Origin: Empedobacter stercoris
GTDB taxonomy: Bacteria; Bacteroidota; Bacteroidia; Flavobacteriales; Weeksellaceae
Direction: 5' to 3' (one strand)
Assembly: GCF_965137335.1 (NCBI RefSeq)
Contig: NZ_CBCRZD010000013.1
DNA: 64,000 nt
Each line of letters opens with the position of its first letter. Position 1 is the stretch's first letter. A model generated the notes under the pieces. The model searched no databases, was not told the DNA's origin, and saw nothing but the letters and a program-made list of their open reading frames with translations. A program made the position numbers and the translations under genes. Positions 40,365-49,584 of this stretch are shown here, piece by piece.

Positions 40365-41825
40365 ATGTTAAAAAAGCTTGACTGGTATTTAATTAAGACC
40401 TTTTTAGGTCCATTTTTTTTCATTTTTAGTGTTCTATTTTTCATCTTTATTGTGCAGTTTGCATGGCAAGAAATGGAAAAATTTATTGGAAAAGGTTTAG
40501 AATGGTACACTGTAGCGGAATTACTTTTTTATTTTGGTATTAACGTGGTGCAACTTGTACTGCCACTTACCATTCTTTTGGGGTCGATTATGACAATGGG
40601 AGGATTTGGTGAGCGTTACGAGTTGGCAGCAATGAAAGCGTCTGGAATCTCTTTAACAAGAATTCTTGCCCCACTTTTTGGATTAATTATGTTAATGTCA
40701 ATAGGGTTGTATTATTTTGGAGACAAAGTAATGCCTTATTCTCAACGAAAAGCAAGAACAATGCTCTATAGTATTTTACAGACAAAACCTACTGTAAATA
40801 TGAAAGAAGGTGTTTTTATTGAAACGGTTCCTGGTTTTCAGATGAAAATTAATAAAGTTTCTGGTGAAAATTCTGAAAAGTTAGAAGATGTTTTTGTTCA
40901 TCAAAATGCAGCTTTTGGAGAAGATGGAATGACAATAATTGCCAAAAGAGGAAATCTTGCTCCTGATAAAAACGATAACCATTACATGAAAATGGAACTT
41001 TTTGATGGAATTGCTTATACAGATAATATTAAGAATAAAAATTTAGATCAACGATTACGTCAAGAAAATCAATATACAAAGTTTGATACGCTTAATTATT
41101 ACATTGATATTTCGGATATTTTAAATTCAGGGAAAGACGAAGATCCAGGAAACTCGTATAAATATTTGGATGGAAAAGGTCTGAGACATTTGATAGATTC
41201 GTTAAATGTAGACTATAAAAAGTATTATTCAGATTTAAAAACAAATATGTTCAATCAGAATTATTATTACTTTCATAAAATGAAAGAGATTGATTCTGTA
41301 AATACCAAAATGATTTTCGATATAAAAGAACATTCTGCTCAAGATCAAGACAGAATTATCAATCAATCGATACAAATGGTAAATCGAGATCAAGAAAATA
41401 TGTTATTTTCTGAACAAGAAATTATAGGTCGAGAAAAACTATATGCAAAAGTAAACATTCATTACAACCGAAACTTTTCGTACGCAGTAACGTGTATTAT
41501 TTTCTTTTTGATAGGATCTTCGTTAGGAGCAATTGTTAAAAAAGGAGGAATTGGAATGCCGGTTGTTATTTCTATTGTCATATTCGTTATCTATTTTATT
41601 CTAAATTTCTCCGCAGAAAACATGGCGAAAAATGGTAAATTAGACTCAACTTTTGCTGCTTGGGCAGCGAATATTATAGCACTTCCATTCTCTATTTTAT
41701 TTAGTTATAAAGCCAACCAAGACTCAGGATTATTTGACATAAGTATTTACATCGATCCGATTATAAAATACTTTAATAAGTTTAAGAAAACAAACAAAAA
41801 CGAGGAGCATTCTCGTTATCAATAA
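40365..41825 (+). CDS. LptF/LptG family permease (YjgP/YjgQ)
   Basis: 486 aa. The start MLKKLDWYLIKTFLGPFFFIFSV is the family hallmark of the LPS-exporter permease; further membrane segments lie near 58-80 and 95-115, a long periplasmic domain (about 130-360) follows, and three helices close the protein (around 385-460). It probably extracts LPS from the inner membrane with LptB. Only one of the F/G pair is here; the partner must lie elsewhere. It overlaps neither neighbour but is separated by only 3 and 9 bp. Confidence 0.88.
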   Translation: MLKKLDWYLIKTFLGPFFFIFSVLFFIFIVQFAWQEMEKFIGKGLEWYTVAELLFYFGINVVQLVLPLTILLGSIMTMGGFGERYELAAMKASGISLTRILAPLFGLIMLMSIGLYYFGDKVMPYSQRKARTMLYSILQTKPTVNMKEGVFIETVPGFQMKINKVSGENSEKLEDVFVHQNAAFGEDGMTIIAKRGNLAPDKNDNHYMKMELFDGIAYTDNIKNKNLDQRLRQENQYTKFDTLNYYIDISDILNSGKDEDPGNSYKYLDGKGLRHLIDSLNVDYKKYYSDLKTNMFNQNYYYFHKMKEIDSVNTKMIFDIKEHSAQDQDRIINQSIQMVNRDQENMLFSEQEIIGREKLYAKVNIHYNRNFSYAVTCIIFFLIGSSLGAIVKKGGIGMPVVISIVIFVIYFILNFSAENMAKNGKLDSTFAAWAANIIALPFSILFSYKANQDSGLFDISIYIDPIIKYFNKFKKTNKNEEHSRYQ

Positions 41826-41834
41826 TATAAAACA

Positions 41835-42959
41835 ATGGAAAATAGATCATCTCAATTAAACACAATTGAAGAAGCTTTAGAAGATTTAAAACAAGGAAAA
41901 GTTATCATTGTAGTTGACGATGAAGATCGTGAAAATGAAGGAGATTTCCTATGTATCGCCGAGTTTGCTACACCAGAAGTCATCAACTTTATGGTAACGC
42001 ATGGACGCGGATTGGTTTGTACACCACTTACACAACAAAGATGTAAAGCTTTAGGCTTAGATCTTATGGTTGGTCACAATACAGCGATTTATGAAACGAA
42101 TTTTACCGTTTCTGTCGATTTACAAGGACATGGTTGTACAACAGGAATTTCGGCTTCGGATCGTTCAAAAACTATTCAAGCCTTAATTGATGAAAATACA
42201 AATCCTGATGATTTAGGTAAACCAGGACATATTTTTCCTTTAATAGCGAAAGATGGAGGGGTTTTAGTTCGCATGGGACATACAGAAGCAGCTGTTGATT
42301 TGGCGCGTATGGCAGGACATTATCCTGCTGGATGTATTGTTGAAATATTGAAAGAAGATGGAGAGATGGCTCGTCTTCCTGAATTATTGGAGATTGCGAA
42401 AAATTTTGATCTTAAAATCGTTTCGATTGAAGATTTAATTGCATATAGATTAGAAAACGAATCGTTGGTAAAACGTATTGAAGAATTTCCTGCAAAAACT
42501 AAATTTGGAGATTATGATTTAGTTGCTTATCAACAAACAACAAACAACCAAATTCACTTTGCACTAAAAAAAGGAAAATGGTCAAAAGATGATGTTGTTC
42601 CTGTACGTGTAAAATCGACAAACAGTTATTATGACTTATTTAGCGCTTTACAAAATGGAGAAACGCCATTGTTAGAAAAAACAATGAACATTATCAACGA
42701 AGAAGAAAAAGGAGTTATTATTTTTATCAATAATATTCAGAATTCTGAATTAGTTGAACAGAAATTAGAAATTTTCAAAAGCTATTCTGAAGGAAAATCT
42801 AAATCGGGGATTTTACCAGCAGACGAAAAAGATCATGGAATTGGATCGCAAATTATCAAAGATTTAGGTATCCAAAAAATGAATTTAATTACACGAACAG
42901 TCGAAGAGCCTCATACTACACAATATGGTTTAGAGATTGTAAAATGTACAAAATTGTAA
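41835..42959 (+). CDS. ribB: 3,4-dihydroxy-2-butanone-4-phosphate synthase with degenerate GTP cyclohydrolase II domain
   Basis: 374 aa. The first 205 residues are a complete RibB: DDEDRENEGDF (28-38), HGRGLVCTPLT, GHTEAAVDLARMAG and GCIVEILKEDG, with Mg-binding acids and histidine. Residues about 206-374 resemble GTP cyclohydrolase II (HGIGSQIIKDLGI), but the zinc ligands are lost: the usual C-(x10)-C-x-C block is replaced by RVKSTNSYYDLF (258-269) and the domain's only cysteine is C371. RibB activity is expected, RibA activity is not. Last gene of the ftsK run. Confidence 0.92.
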   Translation: MENRSSQLNTIEEALEDLKQGKVIIVVDDEDRENEGDFLCIAEFATPEVINFMVTHGRGLVCTPLTQQRCKALGLDLMVGHNTAIYETNFTVSVDLQGHGCTTGISASDRSKTIQALIDENTNPDDLGKPGHIFPLIAKDGGVLVRMGHTEAAVDLARMAGHYPAGCIVEILKEDGEMARLPELLEIAKNFDLKIVSIEDLIAYRLENESLVKRIEEFPAKTKFGDYDLVAYQQTTNNQIHFALKKGKWSKDDVVPVRVKSTNSYYDLFSALQNGETPLLEKTMNIINEEEKGVIIFINNIQNSELVEQKLEIFKSYSEGKSKSGILPADEKDHGIGSQIIKDLGIQKMNLITRTVEEPHTTQYGLEIVKCTKL

Positions 42960-42976
42960 GAAAATAATATAGAACT

Positions 42977-43008
42977 AAAAAAAGCTTCTCACAAGAGAAG
43001 CTTTTTTT
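42977..43008 (+). terminator. Bidirectional terminator ribB / DMT transporter
   Basis: The perfect 14-bp stem AAAAAAAGCTTCTC/GAGAAGCTTTTTTT has the loop ACAA, with T tracts in both directions. Confidence 0.93.
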
Positions 43009-43025
43009 ATTAATCATCATAATAT

Positions 43026-44033
43026 TTAATGCGCATAATGTTTACGAGAAACAAGATGCAGAATTTTTTGAACTGATTTTGTATTTTTGTAAAGATTCCA
43101 ATTCATTAATAAAACACTGAATAAAATTACTGCTAATCCATAGATCTGCAAATGAGTTATGACATCATCTGAGAAAAAATAACTTAACGCTACTGCTACA
43201 ATTGGATTAACGTAAGCATAAGTAGAAACTTCTACGGCTGGACGATGTTGTAACAGCCAAACATAAGATCCAAATGCAAGAATAGAGCCAAAAGTTGTTA
43301 AATAAGTCATTGCTAACCAATCTTCTGTCGTTACATTCGCAAGATTGAAATTGGCATACTCTCCATTGAATATGGCAACAGTATTGAATAATACACCAGC
43401 AGTAATCATTTGCCAAGCTGTTTTTACCATGATATGCAACTCTTCTTTTGGTTTTGTAACTTCTTTTTTCTGTTTGTCCGTCACATATTTAGAATACAAA
43501 GAACCCAATGTCCAAGCGATAGAACAAAAGATTAAAACAATCAATCCAATCATATTTAAGAATTGCTGATCTGCGTCTGCGTGTACAGTAGTCGTTTGTT
43601 CGTAGAATAGCATCAAAACACCTATAAAACCAAACAGTACACCTAATACAGTGGGAATACTTGAAAAATTTTGTTTCCATTTTGGTTTATCTAATACAAT
43701 GAACCAAATAGCTGCCGAAGCTGCCATAATCGCAACAATTCCACTTGGTAAAAATTGCTCAGACCAAATAATTCCGGCCATATCAATAAAAAGTAACATA
43801 AATCCCGTAAAAATGCATTGTTTTACGATTTGTTTATCCCAAAGTTTATAGCCTTTTAATTTGCAATACCCCATCAATAATGTACTCGCTCCAATAAAAC
43901 GAAACGAGCCCAAAATAAATGGACTAAAGCCATGTAATGCCTTATCTATAAAAAAATAAGTTGACCCCCAAACGACATAAACCACGAAATACGCTGCAAT
44001 AATCAGCCACTTGCTTGGTTGATTCCCTTTCAT
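43026..44033 (-). CDS. DMT-superfamily transporter (EamA family)
   Basis: 335 aa, ten membrane helices in two EamA repeats (AYFVVYVVWGSTYFFIDKAL at the start, DWLAMTYLTTFGSILAFGSYVWLL in the second). Members export amino acids or metabolites. The gene lies 13 bp behind an Lrp-type regulator on the same strand, which suggests an amino-acid-responsive exporter; this is an inference. The segment after the fifth helix (KQKKEVTKPKEE) is a long cytoplasmic loop. Confidence 0.85.
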   Translation of the reverse strand: MKGNQPSKWLIIAAYFVVYVVWGSTYFFIDKALHGFSPFILGSFRFIGASTLLMGYCKLKGYKLWDKQIVKQCIFTGFMLLFIDMAGIIWSEQFLPSGIVAIMAASAAIWFIVLDKPKWKQNFSSIPTVLGVLFGFIGVLMLFYEQTTTVHADADQQFLNMIGLIVLIFCSIAWTLGSLYSKYVTDKQKKEVTKPKEELHIMVKTAWQMITAGVLFNTVAIFNGEYANFNLANVTTEDWLAMTYLTTFGSILAFGSYVWLLQHRPAVEVSTYAYVNPIVAVALSYFFSDDVITHLQIYGLAVILFSVLLMNWNLYKNTKSVQKILHLVSRKHYAH

Positions 44034-44046
44034 TCAATCTTCAATT

Positions 44047-44523
44047 TTAATTCGTTGGTATAACGATATTTTGTTCTTCTTTTATTGTTTGTAATACGAT
44101 AGTTGTTCGTGTAGAAGTGATTCCACCAATTTTGCTAAGATGTTTACGCATTAATTCTACTAAACCTTCGTTATCAGAAGTTCTTACTTTGATTAGATAA
44201 CCATCATCTCCAGCGATATCATGAACTTCTAAAACTTCTGGAATTTGAGCAAGCTGTTTTCCTACTGTTTCATCTCCGATAATATCTACCGTTTTGATAA
44301 ACATGTATGAAAGTAATTTTTGACCAACTGCTACTGGATTTATTTTTGCATGATAAGCTAAAATAACTTGTTTGTTTTCAAGCTTCTTTACTCGTTCTAA
44401 TATACCAGAAGGTGCCATTCCCAATTCTCTTGCAATATCGGCATTGTTAATACGCGCATTTTCTTGCATTAATCGCATGATTTTCAAATCGGTAGCATCT
44501 AAATTGAATTCTATTTTTTCCAT
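44047..44523 (-). CDS. Lrp/AsnC family transcriptional regulator
   Basis: 158 aa from the ATG at 44523 (MEKIEFNLDATDLKIMRLMQ); the frame upstream to 44652 runs through the rpsA terminator and is not used. The N-terminal winged helix (DADIAR-like NNADIARELGMAPSGILERVKKLE) and a RAM effector domain (about 75-150, GDDGYLIKVRTSDNEGL) are present. It likely senses an amino acid and controls the transporter gene that follows 13 bp later, and its own operon. Confidence 0.92.
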   Translation of the reverse strand: MEKIEFNLDATDLKIMRLMQENARINNADIARELGMAPSGILERVKKLENKQVILAYHAKINPVAVGQKLLSYMFIKTVDIIGDETVGKQLAQIPEVLEVHDIAGDDGYLIKVRTSDNEGLVELMRKHLSKIGGITSTRTTIVLQTIKEEQNIVIPTN

Positions 44524-44651
44524 TTCGACTGCAAAATTAAAGTTTTTTGAATAATATTCAAAAAATATATTAATAATTGTATTTTGTTCTTGATATGAAT
44601 TTAAACCATAAATTAAATTCAGTATTTTACCAAGTGTTAAACCTTTGTTCA

Positions 44652-44682
44652 TAAAAAAAAGCTGCCCAATATTGGACAGCTT
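44652..44682 (-). terminator. Terminator of rpsA
   Basis: On the minus strand AAGCTGTCCAAT/ATTGGGCAGCTT (one G-U) is followed by eight T. Confidence 0.88.
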
Positions 44683-44710
44683 ATGTTATTTAAAAATTTC
44701 CGTTAGAGAA

Positions 44711-46540
44711 TTAGTTTCCTCCTTCTTCCATTTTCTTTTTCAATGCAGCTAATGAATCGATATCTCCTAATGTAGATGTTTCAATTGTGTTAGATGAATT
44801 GTTGTTGTTATTGTTGTTAGAAGTTCTTTCAGCTTTAACTTCTTCCTCACGGAAAGTTGCTGTATGAGAAACTACTACACGACGGAATTCTTTATTGAAT
44901 TCGATTACTTTGAAAGATGTTTCTTCACCTTTTTTGATACGAGATCCGTCTTCCTTCTCTAATGTACGAGCTGGAGCGAAAGCTTCAACGTCAGCATCTT
45001 CGAATTGAACTGTAGCACCTTTGTCAAATACGTCAACTGCAACACCTGTATGAGTTGTACCTACAGCATATTTAGCTTCGTACTGATCCCATGGGTTTTC
45101 AGTTAATTGTTTGTGACCTAAAGATAAACGACGAGCTTCTACGTCTAATTCTAAAACTACTACGTCTAAGATATCATCAACTGCACAGAATTCTGATGGG
45201 TGTTTGATTTTCTTAGTCCAAGATAAGTCAGAGATGTAGATTAATCCGTCAACACCTTCTTCTAATTCTACGAATACACCGAAGTTTGTGAAGTTACGAA
45301 CTTTACCTTTGTGAGTAGAACCTACTGGGTATTTAGTTGTAATATCTGTCCAAGGATCTGGAGTTAATTGTTTGATACCTAAAGACATTTTTCTTTCTTC
45401 TCTATCTAAAGTTAAAACTACTGCTTCAACTTCATCACCTACTTTTACGAAATCTTGAGCAGAACGTAAGTGAGTAGACCATGACATTTCAGAAACGTGG
45501 ATTAAACCTTCTACACCTGGAGCAACCTCAACGAATGCACCGTAGTCAGCTAAAACAACTACTTTTCCTTTAACTTTATCACCAACTTTGATATCAGCAT
45601 CTAAAGCATCCCATGGGTGAGCTTCTAATTGTTTAATACCTAATTGGATACGAGATTTATCTTCGTCGAAATCTAAGATTACAACGTTGATTTTTTGTCC
45701 ATCTTCTAAGATTTCAGATGGGTGGTTGATACGAGACCAAGATAAGTCTGTAATGTGGATTAAACCGTCAACACCTCCTAAGTCTACGAATACACCGTAA
45801 GATGTGATGTTTTTAACTTCACCTTCTAATACTTGTCCTTTCTCTAATTGAGCAACGATTTCTTTTTTCTGAACTTCGATATCAGCCTCGATTAACGCTT
45901 TGTGAGAAACAACTACGTTTTTGAATTCTGGGTTGATTTTAACAACTTTGAACTCCATAGTTTTTCCTACGAATTGTTCGTAATCACGGATTGGTTTAAC
46001 ATCGATTTGAGAACCTGGTAAGAAAGCTTCAATTCCGAATACGTCAACAATCATACCTCCTTTAGTACGAGCTTTGATGTAACCGTTAACGATTTCTTGA
46101 GAATCGTGTGCTTTGTTCACAGCATCCCATGCATTTAATGTACGAGCTTTTTTGTGAGATAAAATTAATTGTCCATTTTTATCTTCACGTTGATCAACCA
46201 TTACTTCAACGATATCTCCAACTTTTAAATCTTGGTTGTAACGGAATTCGTTTAATGAAATAACACCTTCTGATTTGAAGTTGATGTCAACGATAGCTTC
46301 TTTATCTGTAATACGTACAACTTGTCCTTTGAATACTTCATTCTCATGTAAGTCTTCTAAAGTTGTATCGTACATTTGCTCTAATTCAGCTTTTTCTTTA
46401 CGATCTTCTTCGTTTAATCCTGATTCGAAAGATTCCCAATCAAATGATTCTGGCGCTACGTTTGCATTAGCAGACGCATCTAATACTGGAGTGTTTAATA
46501 CAACTTCTTTTACCTCCTCTTGTTTTGTTTCTTTAGACAT
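44711..46540 (-). CDS. rpsA: 30S ribosomal protein S1
   Basis: 609 aa from the ATG at 46540 (MSKETKQEEVKEVV); the longer frame to 46594 adds a run without family support. Six S1/OB domains can be traced, the middle ones with the canonical GVFVDLGGVDGLIHITDLSW and GAFVEVAPGVEGLIHVSEMSW pattern; the first two and the last are more divergent. The tail is acidic and Asn-rich with a run of seven N. It presents mRNA to the ribosome, important in a phylum without strong SD sequences. Confidence 0.96.
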   Translation of the reverse strand: MSKETKQEEVKEVVLNTPVLDASANANVAPESFDWESFESGLNEEDRKEKAELEQMYDTTLEDLHENEVFKGQVVRITDKEAIVDINFKSEGVISLNEFRYNQDLKVGDIVEVMVDQREDKNGQLILSHKKARTLNAWDAVNKAHDSQEIVNGYIKARTKGGMIVDVFGIEAFLPGSQIDVKPIRDYEQFVGKTMEFKVVKINPEFKNVVVSHKALIEADIEVQKKEIVAQLEKGQVLEGEVKNITSYGVFVDLGGVDGLIHITDLSWSRINHPSEILEDGQKINVVILDFDEDKSRIQLGIKQLEAHPWDALDADIKVGDKVKGKVVVLADYGAFVEVAPGVEGLIHVSEMSWSTHLRSAQDFVKVGDEVEAVVLTLDREERKMSLGIKQLTPDPWTDITTKYPVGSTHKGKVRNFTNFGVFVELEEGVDGLIYISDLSWTKKIKHPSEFCAVDDILDVVVLELDVEARRLSLGHKQLTENPWDQYEAKYAVGTTHTGVAVDVFDKGATVQFEDADVEAFAPARTLEKEDGSRIKKGEETSFKVIEFNKEFRRVVVSHTATFREEEVKAERTSNNNNNNNSSNTIETSTLGDIDSLAALKKKMEEGGN

Positions 46541-46660
46541 AATTCTAAAAATTTGTATCTCAATCAATTTTATTTTTGGAATCTTAAAATGCAAATAAAT
46601 GACCGAGAGATGTTTAACTTAATAATTAATCGCTTGATTCCTAATTCATTTAAGCGAGTG

Positions 46661-46668
46661 CAAAGATA
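46661..46668 (-). promoter_or_regulatory. -7 box of rpsA (TATCTTTG)
   Basis: A TAnnTTTG match on the minus strand, giving a leader of about 115 nt. The remaining gap to the ABC1 kinase gene shows no other clear element. Confidence 0.48.
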
Positions 46669-46782
46669 AACAATAAAAATTAATTTTTTGGAATAATTTT
46701 CGCTTCAACTCAAAGAAATTTAAGTTTTTATAAACTCAATACACGTTTGTTTATTTGTAACTTGTAAACGAATCTAAATCTT

Positions 46783-48414
46783 ATGGATAGTTTAAAGAAA
46801 ATAAAACGCTTTTCGAAAATCGTAAAAGTCGTTTCTAAATATGGTTTTGAAGAAATCCTTTCTCGTGGAAATGATTTGTTTCATTCTGACCAAAATACTG
46901 ATTTCTTCAATAGTTCTTTCAATCAAAGGTTTCGAATGGCTTTGGAAGAACTCGGACCAACCTATATAAAATTTGGTCAATTATTAAGTAATCGAAAAGA
47001 TTTGGTTCCTGAATCATTGGTCGAAGAGTTGAAAAAATTACAAGATAATGTCCCGCCTGAAGAGATTGATATTTATCAAAGAATAAAAGATGAATTTGGA
47101 ATAGAACCAGACGAACATTTTCTTTCAATAGAACAACAACCTTTTGCTGCAGCCAGTATTTCACAAGTTTACCGCGCTACATTATTGAATGGTGAAAAAG
47201 TCGTGTTCAAAGTGAAGCGATCAAACATTCAACATATCATCGAATCAGATTTGGCCTTGATTCGTGATATCGTTCTTTTTTTAGAAAAGAAATACGAGAA
47301 GTTACAAAAGTTATTCATTTCTGAAATTGAAAAATCATTCGAAAATTCGATTCTAAAAGAACTTTCTCTAACGAACGAATTTCAAAATATCGAACGTTTT
47401 AGAAAAAATTTCGAGAAAAGTAAAGATGTTTACGTTCCTAAAACATACGAAGACTATTCGAACAATAATTTTCTTTGTATGGAATTAATCGAGGGTTTTA
47501 AAGTAAATGATGTTGAGCAATTGGAAGCGTTGGGACTTGACCCAAAAAAAATCGTGCAAAAAGGGTTTGATATTTATTTGAAACAATTGTTAGATGATGG
47601 TTTTTTTCATGCCGATCCTCATCCAGGTAATATTTTTATTTTGCAAGACGGTCGAATAGCTTTCATCGATTTTGGTTCGATGGGAATTTTAGCAATCAAC
47701 GAAAAAGAAGCATTAGAAAATGTTGTCATTGATTTTGGTTTGAAAAATCCAAAACGTATTGTTCGTTCACTCAAAAAAATGGCGATTAAACATTATATCG
47801 AAAATGATAAACAATTGGAACGTGATATTGCTGATATTTTTGACTATTTAGAATACAATACAGTTGACACCATTGAAGTTCAGGTAATCATCAAAAAATT
47901 TAATCATATTTTACAGCGTAACCATGTGTTATTACCTGAATATGTTTATATCTTATTAAGAGGAATTGCGCTTATAGAAGGGATTGGTCAACAATTGCAT
48001 GCTGATCTTAATGTACAACGTTCGATGCGTCCGTATGCAATAAAATTAGCTCGTCAGAAATTTCATCCTAAATATTTGAGTAAAAAGACGATTGATAATT
48101 TCAAGGATATTCAAGATTTAATCAACGATTTACCAGAAGATACATTAAAGCTAATCGAAAAAATAAACAACGATAAATTAGCGCTTAATTTTAAGATTGA
48201 TGAAATCGATAATATTCAGAAACTAATAAAAGACAGTGTCAATAAAATAGTGTTAGCTTTATTAACATTAACTTTTGGAATTGGTGGAAGTATGTTAGCC
48301 AATACAACCGTTCGTCCCATGATTTTAGACATGCCAATGCTTTCTTGGGTTGGGTATTTATTATCTGTTTTTACGGCGAGTTGTATTATTATTTTAGTCT
48401 TTAGAAAAAAGTAG
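46783..48414 (+). CDS. AarF/ABC1/UbiB-family atypical kinase
   Basis: 543 aa. The ABC1 fold is plain: KFGQLLSNRKDLVPE, the ATP-lysine segment VVFKVKR, the QPFAAASISQVYRA motif (A-rich loop in place of the glycine loop), HADPHPGNIFI and FIDFGSMG. Two hydrophobic C-terminal helices (about 490-540) anchor it in the membrane. UbiB-type proteins support quinone synthesis or lipid homeostasis; here menaquinone would be the quinone, which is an inference. Divergent from rpsA. Confidence 0.92.
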   Translation: MDSLKKIKRFSKIVKVVSKYGFEEILSRGNDLFHSDQNTDFFNSSFNQRFRMALEELGPTYIKFGQLLSNRKDLVPESLVEELKKLQDNVPPEEIDIYQRIKDEFGIEPDEHFLSIEQQPFAAASISQVYRATLLNGEKVVFKVKRSNIQHIIESDLALIRDIVLFLEKKYEKLQKLFISEIEKSFENSILKELSLTNEFQNIERFRKNFEKSKDVYVPKTYEDYSNNNFLCMELIEGFKVNDVEQLEALGLDPKKIVQKGFDIYLKQLLDDGFFHADPHPGNIFILQDGRIAFIDFGSMGILAINEKEALENVVIDFGLKNPKRIVRSLKKMAIKHYIENDKQLERDIADIFDYLEYNTVDTIEVQVIIKKFNHILQRNHVLLPEYVYILLRGIALIEGIGQQLHADLNVQRSMRPYAIKLARQKFHPKYLSKKTIDNFKDIQDLINDLPEDTLKLIEKINNDKLALNFKIDEIDNIQKLIKDSVNKIVLALLTLTFGIGGSMLANTTVRPMILDMPMLSWVGYLLSVFTASCIIILVFRKK

Positions 48415-48480
48415 ATTTAATATTTAGCTTTAAAATTAAGCATCAAAAAGAAAGTATTTTTATAAGAAACTTAAAACTAT

Positions 48481-48488
48481 TATATTTG
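48481..48488 (+). promoter_or_regulatory. -7 box immediately before dnaX (TATATTTG)
   Basis: The box ends 7 bp before the dnaX ATG at 48496, so the message would be leaderless or have a leader of one to three bases. No -33 TTTG seen. Confidence 0.5.
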
Positions 48489-48495
48489 CATTTGT

Positions 48496-49584
48496 ATGGA
48501 AAATTTTGTTGTTTCAGCCAGAAAATATCGCCCACTAAATTTTGAAGATGTAGTTGGACAAGCGTCTATTACAAATACTTTAGAACAAGCGATAAAGTCT
48601 AATCAATTGCCACAAGCACTTTTATTTTGTGGTCCAAGAGGTGTTGGGAAAACAACATGCGCCAGAATTTTAGCACGTAAAATTAACGAAGAAAATGGAG
48701 TAGAAGGTGATCAAGATTTTGCTTTCAATATTTTCGAGTTAGATGCAGCATCAAATAATTCGGTGGATGATATACGAAATCTAATCGATCAAGTACGTAT
48801 TGTTCCTCAAATTGGAAAATATCGTGTGTATATTATTGATGAGGTTCATATGTTATCAACAGCAGCTTTTAATGCTTTTTTGAAAACATTAGAAGAGCCA
48901 CCAGCGCATGCTATTTTTATTTTGGCAACTACAGAAAAACATAAAATTATTCCTACGATTCTTTCTCGATGTCAGATTTATGATTTCAAACGAATAGGAG
49001 TTGAAGATATCAAAGGACATCTGAAAAATGTTGCAGATAAAGAACAAGTAACTTTCGAAGATGATGCGCTGCATTTGATTGCGCAAAAAGCAGATGGAGC
49101 TTTACGTGATTCGTTGTCGATTTTTGATCGAATGGCAACTTTTACAAATAAAAATTTGACGTATTCCGCTGTTGCAGAAAACTTGAATGTATTGGATTAC
49201 GATTATTATTTCAAGATGACAGATGCGTGTTTGGAAAATGATATTCCACAAGCAATGTTGCAACTGAACGATATTTTAAATAAAGGATTTGATGCCCATC
49301 TTTTTATTTGTGGCTTAGGTGCACATTTCCGCGATTTGTTGATGGCTAAAACAGCTAATACCGTTAGTTTGTTAGAAGTCGGAGAACGTATCAAAGCGAA
49401 ATACTTAGAACATGCTCAAAAATGTTCGGCTTCATTTTTATTTGGTGCGATAGAAATCTGTAATGAAGCAGATTTAAATTACAAATCGAGTAAGAATCCA
49501 CGTTTAACAGTTGAAATTGCTTTGATGCAATTAGCTTCTTTAACTGCTGAAGAAAACGGTCTTAAAAAAAAAAGTATAGGATAG
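48496..49584 (+). CDS. dnaX: DNA polymerase III subunit gamma (zero-frame dnaX product)
   Basis: 362 aa read in the zero frame. AAA+ clamp loader: Walker A GPRGVGKTT (46-54), Walker B IIDEVHML with D115/E116, sensor 1 ILATTEKHK and SRC (arginine finger region). The Cys4 zinc module that most bacterial DnaX carry between Walker A and B is absent here; a short NEENGVEGDQDF insertion occurs instead. The frame ends right after an A10 run (49564-49573): K-K-K-S-I-G-stop. This is the end of domain III, so the product equals a gamma-like subunit. A -1 slip continues into the next feature. Confidence 0.92.
   Translation: MENFVVSARKYRPLNFEDVVGQASITNTLEQAIKSNQLPQALLFCGPRGVGKTTCARILARKINEENGVEGDQDFAFNIFELDAASNNSVDDIRNLIDQVRIVPQIGKYRVYIIDEVHMLSTAAFNAFLKTLEEPPAHAIFILATTEKHKIIPTILSRCQIYDFKRIGVEDIKGHLKNVADKEQVTFEDDALHLIAQKADGALRDSLSIFDRMATFTNKNLTYSAVAENLNVLDYDYYFKMTDACLENDIPQAMLQLNDILNKGFDAHLFICGLGAHFRDLLMAKTANTVSLLEVGERIKAKYLEHAQKCSASFLFGAIEICNEADLNYKSSKNPRLTVEIALMQLASLTAEENGLKKKSIG

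Noticed and set aside
41826..41834. FMN riboswitch before ribB
   Set aside because: Only 9 bp separate ribB from the upstream permease gene, leaving no room for an RFN element.
44524..44652. Longer N-terminus for the Lrp regulator
   Set aside because: The additional 43 residues begin at the edge of the rpsA terminator and precede the normal Lrp start.
46541..46594. Longer N-terminus for ribosomal protein S1
   Set aside because: The added 18 residues are hydrophobic and basic, unlike S1 starts; MSKETKQEE is the normal beginning.
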